A stretch of DNA of 64,000 nt from DASSTY01 sp035760645 (GTDB lineage Bacteria; Gemmatimonadota; Gemmatimonadetes; Gemmatimonadales; GWC2-71-9): assembly GCA_035760645.1 (NCBI GenBank), contig DASTSO010000119.1, positions 1 through 64,000 on the forward strand, given 5' to 3'. A program made the translations under genes and the position numbers. The notes under the pieces are model-generated. The model was given only the letters and a program-made list of their open reading frames with translations, did not search any database and was not told the origin of the DNA. Below are positions 1 to 10,651 of the stretch, piece after piece; the first letter of the stretch is position 1; each line of letters opens with the position of its first letter.

Positions 1-16
1 CCCCGAATCCCCTAGC

Positions 17-2302
<2,286 letters not shown>

Positions 2303-2323
2303 GGGGCGACCGGCCGGCCGCCG

Positions 2324-3580
2324 CTACGCGTCCACCACCAGTTCGGGGGCGGCCGGCAGCCGCGCGTGGGCGTTCACCGGCTCGAGCACGTCGAGCTCGG
2401 CCTCCGGGCTCCCGCTCATCGCGTGGAGCTTGCGCGCGGTGGGCAGCACGCGGCGCTCGAGCGAGCCGACGGCGTCGTTGTAGGCGTCCACCGCGCCGGC
2501 GAGCCCCTTGCGGACGCGGTCGAGGTGCGTGGCCAGCACGCCGATCCGCTTGTAGAGCTCCTGGCCCAGGTCGCGGATCTCCTCGGCGTTCTTGGCGATG
2601 CGCTCCTGCTGCCAGCCGTAGGCGACCGCCTTGAGCACGGTGATGAGCGTCGTGGGGCTCGCCGGGATGACGCCGCGCGCGACGGCGAACTCGATGAGGC
2701 TCGGGTCGCGCTGGCAGGCGGCGCTGAAGAACGCCTCGCCCGGCAGGAAGAGGACGACGAAGTCGGGCGCCTCGGCGTACTCGCTCGCATAGTCCTTCGC
2801 CGAGAGCGCCGCGACGTGCTCGCGCACGTGCCGTGCGTGGCGGTCGAGCTGCGCGTCGCGCTCGGCGTCGTCGGCGGCGTTGAGGGCGTCGAGATAGGCG
2901 GCGAGCGGCGTCTTCGAGTCCACCACGACGAGCTTCTCGCCCGGCAGGCGCACGACGAGGTCGGGCCGGAGCGCGGCGCCCTCGGCGGTGCGCACCGTCG
3001 CCTGCTCGACGAAGTCGCAGTGCTCCTGCATCCCGGCGAGCTCGACCACCCGCCGGAGCTGCAGCTCGCCCCACCGGCCGCGCGCCTGCGGGGCCCTGAG
3101 CGCGCTGACGAGCGCCTGCGTCTCGCCGGTGAGCGCCCGCTGCGCCTCGGCCATGAGCCGCAGATGCTCCTGCAGCGCGGCGTGGCTCGCCGCGCGCTCG
3201 CGGTCGAACGCCTGGAGCTTGGCGTCCACCTGGCCGAGCCCCTCGCGGATCGGCTGCACGAGCTGGTCGATCCCCGTCTGCCGCGCGTCGAGGTCGGCTC
3301 GCGCCGCCTGCTGCAGCTCGCCGAAGGCGCTGCGGGCGAGGTCGAGGAAGGCCCGGTTGTTGGCCTGGAGCGCCTGATGCGAGAGCGCGCCGAAGGCGTC
3401 GCGGAGCCGCCCCTCGGCCTCCTCGAGCGCGGCGATCTTCTCGAGCGACGCGCGGCGCTCGCCGTCGAGGGTGGCCGTGAGCGCGGCCGTGCGCGCGCGG
3501 GCGGCGAGCCAGGCGAGGGCGGCGCCGAGCGCGAGGCCGGCGAGCGCGCCGAGGGCGGCGGCCGGCAGGGGGTCGAGCAT
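2324..3580 (-). CDS. rmuC: DNA recombination protein RmuC
   Basis: 418 residues with an N-terminal membrane segment (LGALAGLALGAALAWLAA), a long coiled coil to about residue 160, then the conserved RmuC nuclease-like core with RGRWGELQLRRVVELAGM, LRPDLVVRLPGEKLVVVDSK and FLPGEAFFSAA. RmuC proteins limit DNA inversions at repeats and are predicted endonucleases. The ATG follows GGAG with 6-bp spacing. The gene belongs to the chromosomal flank, converges with the kinase gene and is separated from the small secreted-protein gene upstream by about 80 bp. Confidence 0.92.
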   Translation of the reverse strand: MLDPLPAAALGALAGLALGAALAWLAARARTAALTATLDGERRASLEKIAALEEAEGRLRDAFGALSHQALQANNRAFLDLARSAFGELQQAARADLDARQTGIDQLVQPIREGLGQVDAKLQAFDRERAASHAALQEHLRLMAEAQRALTGETQALVSALRAPQARGRWGELQLRRVVELAGMQEHCDFVEQATVRTAEGAALRPDLVVRLPGEKLVVVDSKTPLAAYLDALNAADDAERDAQLDRHARHVREHVAALSAKDYASEYAEAPDFVVLFLPGEAFFSAACQRDPSLIEFAVARGVIPASPTTLITVLKAVAYGWQQERIAKNAEEIRDLGQELYKRIGVLATHLDRVRKGLAGAVDAYNDAVGSLERRVLPTARKLHAMSGSPEAELDVLEPVNAHARLPAAPELVVDA

Positions 3581-3644
3581 GCGGGGCTCCGGGAGCGGGA
3601 CGGGGAGCCCGTAGGATGGCGGCGCGGGCGAGGGGGCGCAACAG

Positions 3645-3661
3645 CCGCCGGCCGCCGGCGG
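3645..3661 (-). terminator. GC hairpin after the small secreted-protein gene
   Basis: A perfect 7-bp stem (CCGCCGG/CCGGCGG) with a 3-base loop directly abuts the stop codon of the minus-strand gene at 3662-4105. There is no U tract, so it is only a possible terminator. Confidence 0.35.
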
Positions 3662-4105
3662 TTACTTCGGTGTCGCGGTCGGTCCCGCCGGCGGATCGAT
3701 CGGCGGCGCCTGTGAGGCGGGACCGAGCCCCATGCCGACGACCTGCCCCTTCGGATCGATGACCCAGCGCAGGAGAATCGGGTCCTTCATCGCGGTGAAC
3801 TGGGCCGTGCGCCAGTACTGCGGCCGGCCGTTGCGCATGACGAACTTCTCCTCGAGCACCCAGAGCTCGGTGCCGGCGCGCTCGGTCAGCAGGGCGAGCC
3901 GCTCCTTGAGCTCGGCGACGCTGGGGCGATCGTCGGCCGGCGCGTGGGCGAGCAGGCTGTCCCACTGCGAATGGTAGAACCACTGCGTCAACTGCCGAGC
4001 GAGCGCGAGCGAGTCGACCGGCGCGGCCGGCGCCTGGGCCTGGAGTGGAGCGGCGAGCGCGAGACCGCCGGCCAGGGCGAGAGCGAGCAGGGAAGTGCGG
4101 CGCAT
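3662..4105 (-). CDS. Small exported protein, DUF3887-like
   Basis: 147 residues. The signal peptide MRRTSLLALALAGGLALAAP ends near QAQA, so the protein is exported. The mature part starts with DSLALARQLTQWFYHSQWD and ends in a beta-rich segment (MKDPILLRWVIDPKGQVVGM), which resembles DUF3887-type domains that often precede hydrolases. A strong Shine-Dalgarno (GAGGGAG) sits 4 bp before the ATG. It is the last chromosomal protein gene before tRNA-Cys. No enzymatic motif is visible. Confidence 0.75.
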   Translation of the reverse strand: MRRTSLLALALAGGLALAAPLQAQAPAAPVDSLALARQLTQWFYHSQWDSLLAHAPADDRPSVAELKERLALLTERAGTELWVLEEKFVMRNGRPQYWRTAQFTAMKDPILLRWVIDPKGQVVGMGLGPASQAPPIDPPAGPTATPK

Positions 4106-4356
4106 GACTCCCTCGGATCGGGGTGGGATGTGCTCCGGATGCGACGCGCCATTCTACGGCCCGCGCCGGCCCGTGGTTTCATCCTGTGACGCCGAGCGGG
4201 ATTCGTCGGCGGGTGAGACACCCGCGCCCCGAGCGCGCGGCTCCGCTTCCGGCTCCGGGGCGGGTGTGGCCGCTGGATGGGCGTGGAAGTCACGGACGAG
4301 CAACGAGTTGATCGGGCTACCGCGTCGCACCGTCCCGCGCTATCTTCCGTCTTCCC

Positions 4357-4429
<73 letters not shown>

Positions 4430-4450
4430 GGTTCATCTGCCCGCTGATAT

Positions 4451-4489
4451 CGATGCCCAAGCCCTGCGATGCCAAGGGCTTGGGCATCG
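4451..4489 (+). terminator. Hairpin terminator after tRNA-Cys, island-encoded
   Basis: A perfect 15-bp inverted repeat (4451-4465 with 4475-4489, loop of 9) lies 24 bp after the tRNA and is followed by a short T-rich run (TGTTTC). It lies inside the island, so the element brings its own tRNA terminator. A different hairpin at 60099-60138 appears to be the original one. Confidence 0.65.
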
Positions 4490-4805
4490 CTGTTTCGCGC
4501 TCCACCTCCGCGCGTTCGACCGTCACTCTCAATCGCGAGTGACACCCGTGTGTGTCACACGCCCTTCCTCCGATAGCCGCCTATACCGATTCACTGGGCG
4601 GCCCTCCTGACTCGCATCGCTGCCCATCGCTGAAGCTCCGTGATGAGGTGGATCGGGGCTTCCCCTGCCGCTTGGATCACCCTCCCGCGGCGCTCCCCAA
4701 AGCGCCAGTTGGCGGTTACCCGCCTGCCGAACGTGACGCCGGGGGGTGCGCGTCCCGATGGGTGCGGGTTCATCGTCTTCCTCGGTGAGTCACTCGGGAG
4801 CTGCC
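4490..4805. other. Gene-free left end of island
   Basis: No credible gene. A short inverted repeat GTGACAC-N6-GTGTCAC (4539-4558) lies here and could be an integrase arm site or operator. The stretch GCGCGTTC followed by CGCGAGTGAC resembles sequence after the right-hand terminator (60137-60175). Confidence 0.4.
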
Positions 4806-6434
4806 ATGCCCACCGCTACTCGCCGCCCTCCCGTAGCCGTATCACACGGTACCGGCACCCTGGGGCTCTCAGGAACCGATGGGCGATCCGGGTTACCCCT
4901 CGCGGTGCTCAACCACCCCATCCGCCTCTGGCCTCGGCGGTCGCCGCGCACCGGTCACGTGCGCTACTACGGCGACTTCCGGCGCTATCACGCTGTGGGA
5001 GGGAAGCTCGAGCCGTTGTGTGCTCCGGGGAGCCGGTTCGCCACCGAGGATGCGGAGCTCGCCGCGTCCCTCTACGTCGCGAGGGCACAGGCCTATGCGG
5101 CGCGCCAGGTGGCGCAGGCCGAGGCTGCAGAAGCGGCCACCGCCGCCGCCGCCGGTTTCGCTGCCCGGCCGGCGGCCTCACGTCACGCTCCGGTGCGTCT
5201 CCGCGCGATGATCGAGCTGCACTTGGAGCGGAAGGGCGCCGGACGCGCGGGAAGACGTCCGTCCACCGTCAAGCGAGACCGGGCAGCGCTCGCCCACGTG
5301 CTCGGCTACTTCGGGAATTGCCGGCTGGCGGAGATCACGACCGAACGGCTGGAACTCTATGTCGCGCACCGCGAGCAGCAGCCGGGCCTCCGACCCGACA
5401 CCTTCGTGGCCGCTGCCACCATCCGGAACGAGCTGCATGCCATCAGCAATCTGTTCCGCCGCGCCATCGCCCTCCACCTGGCCAGCGAGAATCCGGTGGC
5501 TGCGATGATGGAAAAGCCCAGGCTCCCGGTCGAAGAGGCCGCGTTCCTGACGGGCCCCGATGCTGGACGACTCCTCAACGCCGCCGCCGCGCTCGACGCT
5601 GAGGTTCAGCGAGCGCGGGAGGCCGTTTGTCGTCAACAGCGACATCGGCCGGATGGGGCCACCGGTCGGCGAGGCCGGCGCTGCGCCGGTGAGCCTCTCA
5701 GGAGCAAGGCCCGCCCGGCGAGGGATCCCTCGCCGGGCGGGCGGCAGACTTCGGCCGACGCGCCCCAGCCGCGTGCATCAGCCCCGTCGAACGTGGCGCG
5801 CCAGTACGCCTGGGTGGAGGTCGTCTTGGCCGTGCTGTTGTATACCGGCGGGCGGATTGCCGAGGTGCTCGGACTGTTGGTAGAGGACGTGGACTTCGTC
5901 CATGGCTGGATCCACTTCCGACCGAATCAATATCGGCAGCTCAAGCGCGATCGACATCGCCGTGCGGTGGAACTCTGGCCGCCACTCGCGGCCCTTCTCC
6001 GCCGATATCTGGCGGCCGCCGGCATTCGGCAGGGTCTTCTCTTCCCCGGCCGTGATGGAGCGATGATGCGCAAGTTCTCCGCACAACTCGACCGGGCGGT
6101 CGCGCGCGCGCGAATCACGTGTGGCCGGCGAATCACACCGCACACGCTTCGTCACACCTACGCGACGATGCTGCTCCAGACGCTGGTCCCCACGGCGAGC
6201 GGCGGGTGGGCGGTCCGCTCGTCCTTCGACGTGTCGAGAAAGCTCGGGCACCAGAAATCTACCTTGGTGGACAGCCTGTACGGCCATGTGGTACCGGCCC
6301 CCCGGTACACGGAGACCCTCACGTACGAGCCTTACCGCCTTCAGGTACTCGACGCGGACGCCGCGTGGGACGACCTCCCGATTGCGCCGGACGATTTGTC
6401 AGTCCCGCGGTATGCCGCTCCGGCGGACGGGTAG
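4806..6434 (+). CDS. Tyrosine site-specific integrase 1
   Basis: 542 residues from the ATG at 4806, chosen because GGGAG lies 5 bp upstream; a GTG at 4746 would add 20 residues. The N-terminal arm-binding region contains RYYGDFRRYH, followed by a core-binding domain (about 140-255) and the catalytic domain: R350 in TGGRIAEVLGL, HTLR (H446, R449), H482 in KLGHQK and the nucleophile Y492 in SLYGHV. It is paralogous to the integrase at 7243-8703. An Arg/Pro-rich stretch of about 60 residues between the core and catalytic domains contains a perfect 34-bp DNA palindrome and reads unlike the paralogue. Position next to tRNA-Cys makes it the likely island integrase. Confidence 0.88.
   Translation: MPTATRRPPVAVSHGTGTLGLSGTDGRSGLPLAVLNHPIRLWPRRSPRTGHVRYYGDFRRYHAVGGKLEPLCAPGSRFATEDAELAASLYVARAQAYAARQVAQAEAAEAATAAAAGFAARPAASRHAPVRLRAMIELHLERKGAGRAGRRPSTVKRDRAALAHVLGYFGNCRLAEITTERLELYVAHREQQPGLRPDTFVAAATIRNELHAISNLFRRAIALHLASENPVAAMMEKPRLPVEEAAFLTGPDAGRLLNAAAALDAEVQRAREAVCRQQRHRPDGATGRRGRRCAGEPLRSKARPARDPSPGGRQTSADAPQPRASAPSNVARQYAWVEVVLAVLLYTGGRIAEVLGLLVEDVDFVHGWIHFRPNQYRQLKRDRHRRAVELWPPLAALLRRYLAAAGIRQGLLFPGRDGAMMRKFSAQLDRAVARARITCGRRITPHTLRHTYATMLLQTLVPTASGGWAVRSSFDVSRKLGHQKSTLVDSLYGHVVPAPRYTETLTYEPYRLQVLDADAAWDDLPIAPDDLSVPRYAAPADG
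5709..5742. repeat. Perfect 34-bp loopless palindrome inside integrase 1
   Basis: The two 17-base arms, 5709-5725 and 5726-5742, are exact reverse complements centred on GGATCC. The palindrome lies within the Arg/Pro-rich linker of integrase 1, where the paralogous integrase aligns poorly. It could be a small palindromic insertion or a recombination or regulatory site. Confidence 0.8.
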
Positions 6435-6464
6435 AGCGGAGACGGGCCGGAATGAGGATGGCGA

Positions 6465-6492
6465 CCGGGAGGGCACCGCGGTGCCCTCCCGG
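6465..6492. terminator. Perfect 28-bp palindrome after integrase 1
   Basis: Arms CCGGGAGGGCACCG and its exact complement (6465-6478, 6479-6492), 30 bp after the integrase 1 stop. Its position suits a terminator, but it has no loop and no U tract, and resembles the intragenic palindrome at 5709-5742. Confidence 0.5.
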
Positions 6493-6619
6493 CGATGAGA
6501 CATGCGGGGCGTCCGGGGCTCGGGGAGCCCACTTGCGGTTGGGCAGTCAAGTCCAACACCAATGGTCCGTCCCCGCTGTGCTTCGCAGCGCTCCCCCGAT
6601 TCCCCGAACGCCGCCCCCA

Positions 6620-7246
6620 ATGCCCGCCTCCCGCACCAAGCCCTCCCCGAAGTCCCCGAAGCCCTCTCCGACGTCCCCAAAGCCTTCCCGAGCCAAGCGT
6701 TCTCGGGCCGTCGAGCCGACCACGCCGGTCGCCCCGGCGGAGGCAGGTCCCATGGCTCAGGCGGTGGCCGCCGCGCCCGCGCTGGCGGTGGGAGGCCCGG
6801 TTCCGAGTCAGGCCGACCTCGTTGCGATGTTCGACGTGGCCCGTCGGCTGTTCGATGTGGCGCAGATGATGGTGCTTCGGGCGCTGGCCACCGACCGGTC
6901 CGCCATGCTGACCGCGGCCGAGTTCGCCGAACGGCTCGGGGGCGGCATCAGCCCCGACACCGTCAACGGGTGGTGCCGCGATCGGGCGTTCGGGAAGTTT
7001 GCGGAGGCCGAGAACTGGGGGAAGGCGGGTTGGCGCATCCCCGAGTACTACCTCTGGTACACCGACAACGAATGGGCGGAGCTCAGGCGGCGCGCCGTGA
7101 CACCGGGTGAGGTGGTCGTCCCGACCAGCGCTGCCACCCCGACTGCTGCGGTCACCTCGGAAGCCGCGGCCCCTGCGCCTGTCGGGTCGGAGGAGGATTA
7201 CGACTTCTCGGCGGTCGAGACCCTGCTGAAGGAGCTGACCCCGTGA
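6620..7246 (+). CDS. Helix-turn-helix DNA-binding protein (excisionase-like)
   Basis: 208 residues from the ATG at 6620, beginning with a basic Ser/Pro/Lys-rich tail. A start at 6752 (164 residues, MAQAVAAAP) has a much better Shine-Dalgarno (GGAGG, 8 bp) and may be the real one. The conserved core has LTAAEFAERLGGGISPDTV, an HTH, then an aromatic-rich segment (WGKAGWRIPEYYLWYTDNEW). The C-terminus is Ala/Thr-rich. The TGA overlaps the GTG of integrase 2 (GTGA), so the two are translationally coupled. A recombination directionality or helper role is inferred from size, fold and position only. Confidence 0.7.
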   Translation: MPASRTKPSPKSPKPSPTSPKPSRAKRSRAVEPTTPVAPAEAGPMAQAVAAAPALAVGGPVPSQADLVAMFDVARRLFDVAQMMVLRALATDRSAMLTAAEFAERLGGGISPDTVNGWCRDRAFGKFAEAENWGKAGWRIPEYYLWYTDNEWAELRRRAVTPGEVVVPTSAATPTAAVTSEAAAPAPVGSEEDYDFSAVETLLKELTP

Positions 7247-8703
7247 GCACGACCGAACGCGTGGTGGGAACCGCGGCGTCGACTATCGACGCGGCGGGGG
7301 CGCGTACCGAGGCGCTCGAGCCGCAGGCAAGCGCGACTCCTGCCACCGATGCGCCGGAAGCGGCGGAGACCTATCGCATCTACGGCCGCGCGTCGTCGCG
7401 AACCGGCAAGACGTACTACTACGGCGACTTCCGGCATTACGCCGACGTCGGTGGGCGGCGGGAAAAGCTTGCCGCAGCCAACGGTCGTCGGGCGACCACG
7501 GACGTTGGGAGGGCGCAGGACCTCTACGCCAAGCGGGTGGCTGCCTATGAGGCGCGGCGCCAGCGGCTGGGGACGGATGGGTTGCCCTATGACCCTCGAT
7601 TGGGACCCATCGCCGAGTACTTCATCCGGCGGCTGCTGCTTCTGAAGACCAAAGAGCCGCGCACGATCAAGCGGCACCTCTCGGCGTGCAAGCAGCTCGT
7701 GAGCGGGTTCAAGAACGCCCGCCTCTCGGACATCCGGGTGTCCGCCATCGAGGCCTACATCGAGCACCGTCGCGAATCGGGGGCGGCCCACAGCACCATC
7801 CTCAACGAACTGACGACGCTCTCTGGCATCTTTCGGCGGGCGATTGCCATCGAGGTCTTCGATAGGAACTTCGTGGCGCTGCTGCCCGACCGGCCGAAGC
7901 GCACGCTCGACGAGGCCGTGTATCTCACCCGTGAGCAACTGGCCGCACTGCTCGACGCGGCCGTCGAGGAAGAGGCCGAGGTGGCCCGGGCGCAGTATCT
8001 CGTGGGCCTCGAGCCGGCGGCCATCAGGGAGGCTCTGGGGTTGGCCGAGGAGGACGCCATCCCGCCTTCCTTATACGATACGGCGCGGCGCTATCTCTAC
8101 GCGGAGGCGGTCCTCACCACGTTCGCCTACTGCGGGGGGCGCCACGAAGAGGTGTTCGGGCTCGAGTTCCGCGATCTCGACTTCGCGAAGGGCCTGATAC
8201 ACATTCGCCCGAATCGATATCGCCGCCTCAAGCGCACCTGGCACCGGCGCATCCTCCCAATGCACCCGCCGCTACGAGCCGTCCTGTTGCGGTATCTCGC
8301 GGCCAGCGGGCAACGGCAGGGTCTGCTATTCCCGAACAGGAATGGCGGTCTCATCACGGGCCTCCGGGGAACGCTGGCCCGCTGCGTGGCTCGAGCCGGA
8401 ATCCTCGCCGACGGTCCCATCGGCTACCACACTCTCCGGCACACCTACGCGACAATTGCGCTGCAAACTTATCTCCGGACCAAGGACGGTGAGTTCCTCG
8501 CGCCCAGTGCGGGTGACGTGGCCGAACTGCTCGGCCATCGGACGAGCGGGCTAATTGAGGAGGTCTACAAGCACATTCGTGGCCAGCGGGAGTACTACCG
8601 AGAGTTCGGGTGCGAATGGCTTCGGCAGCGGCCGGTCGTGCGGCGTGAGGAGGCGACACCTCAGGCGTCCGTCCCCCGGGCGAACCTGATGCTCGTCGCG
8701 TAG
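7243..8703 (+). CDS. Tyrosine site-specific integrase 2
   Basis: 486 residues. A YYYGDFRHYADVGG arm region matches that of integrase 1. It has a SAM-like core-binding domain and the full catalytic set: R300 in CGGRHEEVFGL, HTLR (H396, R399), H432 in LLGHRT and Y442 in EVYKHI. The GTG start overlaps the stop of the HTH gene. It lacks the Arg/Pro insert of its paralogue. Paired integrases with a small coupled protein may act together; one may serve excision or a second site. Confidence 0.88.
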   Translation: MSTTERVVGTAASTIDAAGARTEALEPQASATPATDAPEAAETYRIYGRASSRTGKTYYYGDFRHYADVGGRREKLAAANGRRATTDVGRAQDLYAKRVAAYEARRQRLGTDGLPYDPRLGPIAEYFIRRLLLLKTKEPRTIKRHLSACKQLVSGFKNARLSDIRVSAIEAYIEHRRESGAAHSTILNELTTLSGIFRRAIAIEVFDRNFVALLPDRPKRTLDEAVYLTREQLAALLDAAVEEEAEVARAQYLVGLEPAAIREALGLAEEDAIPPSLYDTARRYLYAEAVLTTFAYCGGRHEEVFGLEFRDLDFAKGLIHIRPNRYRRLKRTWHRRILPMHPPLRAVLLRYLAASGQRQGLLFPNRNGGLITGLRGTLARCVARAGILADGPIGYHTLRHTYATIALQTYLRTKDGEFLAPSAGDVAELLGHRTSGLIEEVYKHIRGQREYYREFGCEWLRQRPVVRREEATPQASVPRANLMLVA

Positions 8704-8705
8704 GC

Positions 8706-8720
8706 GGCCCGCGGCGGGCC
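8706..8720 (+). terminator. GC hairpin after integrase 2
   Basis: Seven-base arms GGCCCGC and GCGGGCC around one base, 3 bp after the integrase 2 stop. A possible terminator without a U tract. Confidence 0.45.
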
Positions 8721-8927
8721 AGCGGGCTGTGGCCTCGCTCCGCTGGCTCGGTGGCCGTCCGTCCGCGCGAGCCGGCGACACACGTCGGCCGTTTCGGCCT
8801 CGGTCCGCGGGACGGAGCGGGGCAGTCGTCCGTAACGACGAGGAGGCACCCGCCCCAGTGCACCAACGCGCGGCCGTCTGCGCTCGAGCGCCAGGAAGCC
8901 GCCGAAGCGGAGCACGCCGCCGAATGA

Positions 8928-9068
8928 CTACACCCACTCCGGGCGCGGTCGCCCAGCGAGTTCGTCCCAACCGAGCATGACTTGTTCAGGGACGCGGGCG
9001 GACACGCGATGGAGCGCCTCGTCGATGCCGAGGACGTAGTACCACGTCGTGAAGCGAAGCTCTGACAT
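8928..9068 (-). CDS. Small hypothetical protein (46 aa)
   Basis: The reading frame starts MSELRFTTWYYVLGIDEALH and ends PRPEWV. The amino-acid mix is protein-like, with few Arg/Pro runs compared with other frames here. No clear ribosome binding site or family match. It could be a real small gene or the remnant of a larger one. Confidence 0.35.
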   Translation of the reverse strand: MSELRFTTWYYVLGIDEALHRVSARVPEQVMLGWDELAGRPRPEWV

Positions 9069-9658
9069 TGCGGACAACAGCAGTGCACCGCCGTCAGGCA
9101 GGTGTCAGATCGGAGCCGGGCAAGCGCCCATCAGCCCCGCCGACCGGGTGAGGGTTGGCCATCGCTCGGGGGCGGGGCGCGGTGTGGCGCAGGCAAGACA
9201 ATCGGTAGCCGTGGGAGCTACCGCGCGACGACTCAAGCACCCCTGGCCAGGTGCCCAGCTAGCCTCGCTGCCGCCACGGATGGCAAGGCCAGTCGTGCAC
9301 GAGGATACGCAGCGAGCCACAACCCATGTCTTCCTGTCATCAGATTGGGGCTCCCCTGCAAGAGGTCCCCCGCGCGAACTCGGGGTACCATTCTGAGCCT
9401 CTCCCCCAAGCGGGGCCGACCGGGCTGAGACACGCGTCAGCGTTTCGATAAACTCCTGAGGGGTGCAGAACTCGGCTCAAGGTAAACGGTGGAAAGCGCT
9501 TTCACCCAAAGCTTCAACGGTCGACAGCGTGGGTAATGCCGACGCGCCTGTTCGCTTCCCAGCCTGCGCGAAGCGCAGGTCGTAACCGAAGCCTGTCGAG
9601 AGGACTACCGTACCGCCTCTGGCAATCCTTCCGCAACTCGGCTCGGTACTTCGTTGGC
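9069..9658. other. Gene-free stretch
   Basis: About 590 bp between the 46-aa frame and the methyltransferase 3' end. Frames here are Arg/Ser/Pro-rich with no domain-like sequence and no credible start. No strong hairpin or repeat was found. Confidence 0.5.
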
Positions 9659-10453
9659 TTAGGCAGGATTCGCCGTGTAAGACCGTTGAGCGTGGAGAAC
9701 CACGCCGTGATACTCCCCGTTGCGCAGGAGCCGTGTAAACACGCCTCGTAACTCGTGCTTCTCAAGGAGTCGGTACAAACGATGAAGGTCGTAGGTGTTC
9801 ATTTGGTACAGCGGGCTTGATGGATTCCGTCCTTGAACGACATTCACCAAGGCATTCGCGCCCGGGATCGTGCGGCGCGCCCAGTTCACCGCTTTCCGCG
9901 TCTTGCTTGCGGTTCGGTCGTAGGGATAGTGCAGGACTGCTACCCCGCCAGGCGAAAGCCGCCGCAGGAGGGCATCGGTCAATGCTTCCCCGCGCGCCAC
10001 GGGAATGTGCTGGAATACGATGTAGGAGTGGATGAGGTCAAAGGTACCCTCCACCTCGGCGAGCCCGTCATCGGATTGTACCAGTCGCACATTATGGCAC
10101 CCACTCGCTTCCAAGTTGCGTCGCGCCATCTCCAGCATGCTCGGCGACACGTCAAGGCCAACCACCTCGTCGCACTCCCGGCATAAAGGCATGAGAAGAC
10201 GGCCTACGCCACATCCAAAGTCGAGCGCACGACGTGGCTTGAAGCTGCGGTCCAGATGGAGGCGGACGGTCTGCAGAACGTCAGCGATATGAGCGGACCC
10301 GGAGGCAAAGAAAGCTTCGCGAGCTGCGTCGTCGAAGCGTTCCTGATGAAACTGGGGGCTACTGAGTACGCCGAAGTACGGGTCCGCGCGTCCAATCCGC
10401 TCCCATGCTTGATCTGACCCGATACGACTCAAGACAGTCCTCCTCTGTTTCAT
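9659..10453 (-). CDS. Class I SAM-dependent methyltransferase
   Basis: 264 residues. Motif I LDFGCGVGRL lies near residue 96, followed by the acidic motif EVVGLDVSPSM, SDDGLAEVEGTFDLIHSYIV and FQHIP, a Rossmann methyltransferase of the methyltransf_25 type. Before motif I is a helical leader (QERFDDAAREAFFASG) typical of methyltransferases acting on small molecules or glycans. The substrate is unknown. Lower GC than the integrase region suggests separate acquisition. The ATG has no strong Shine-Dalgarno. It is co-oriented with the beta-helix gene upstream, so a surface-polysaccharide role is possible but only inferred. Confidence 0.82.
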   Translation of the reverse strand: MKQRRTVLSRIGSDQAWERIGRADPYFGVLSSPQFHQERFDDAAREAFFASGSAHIADVLQTVRLHLDRSFKPRRALDFGCGVGRLLMPLCRECDEVVGLDVSPSMLEMARRNLEASGCHNVRLVQSDDGLAEVEGTFDLIHSYIVFQHIPVARGEALTDALLRRLSPGGVAVLHYPYDRTASKTRKAVNWARRTIPGANALVNVVQGRNPSSPLYQMNTYDLHRLYRLLEKHELRGVFTRLLRNGEYHGVVLHAQRSYTANPA

Positions 10454-10651
10454 TACGGGAAGCTGAGGTGTGCAAGAAAGTAGTCTCGTGGCAGAGCGGG
10501 TTGCAGTCTTCGGAGCCTATCGGAGGTCAGGAAGACGCTTGATGGCCCTCGGTCAGGTGGTGGGGCGGCCAGATGCCAGAGCGGCCGCCCTATTCCATGC
10601 AAGGGACAATGGTTCTTCCCTTAGCTCGAACGCGGTGGGCCTAGAGGCAGC

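Noticed and set aside
2366..3715. Long plus-strand frame opposite rmuC
   Set aside because: Mirror of the high-GC rmuC gene; Arg/Glu/Leu-rich, no domain.
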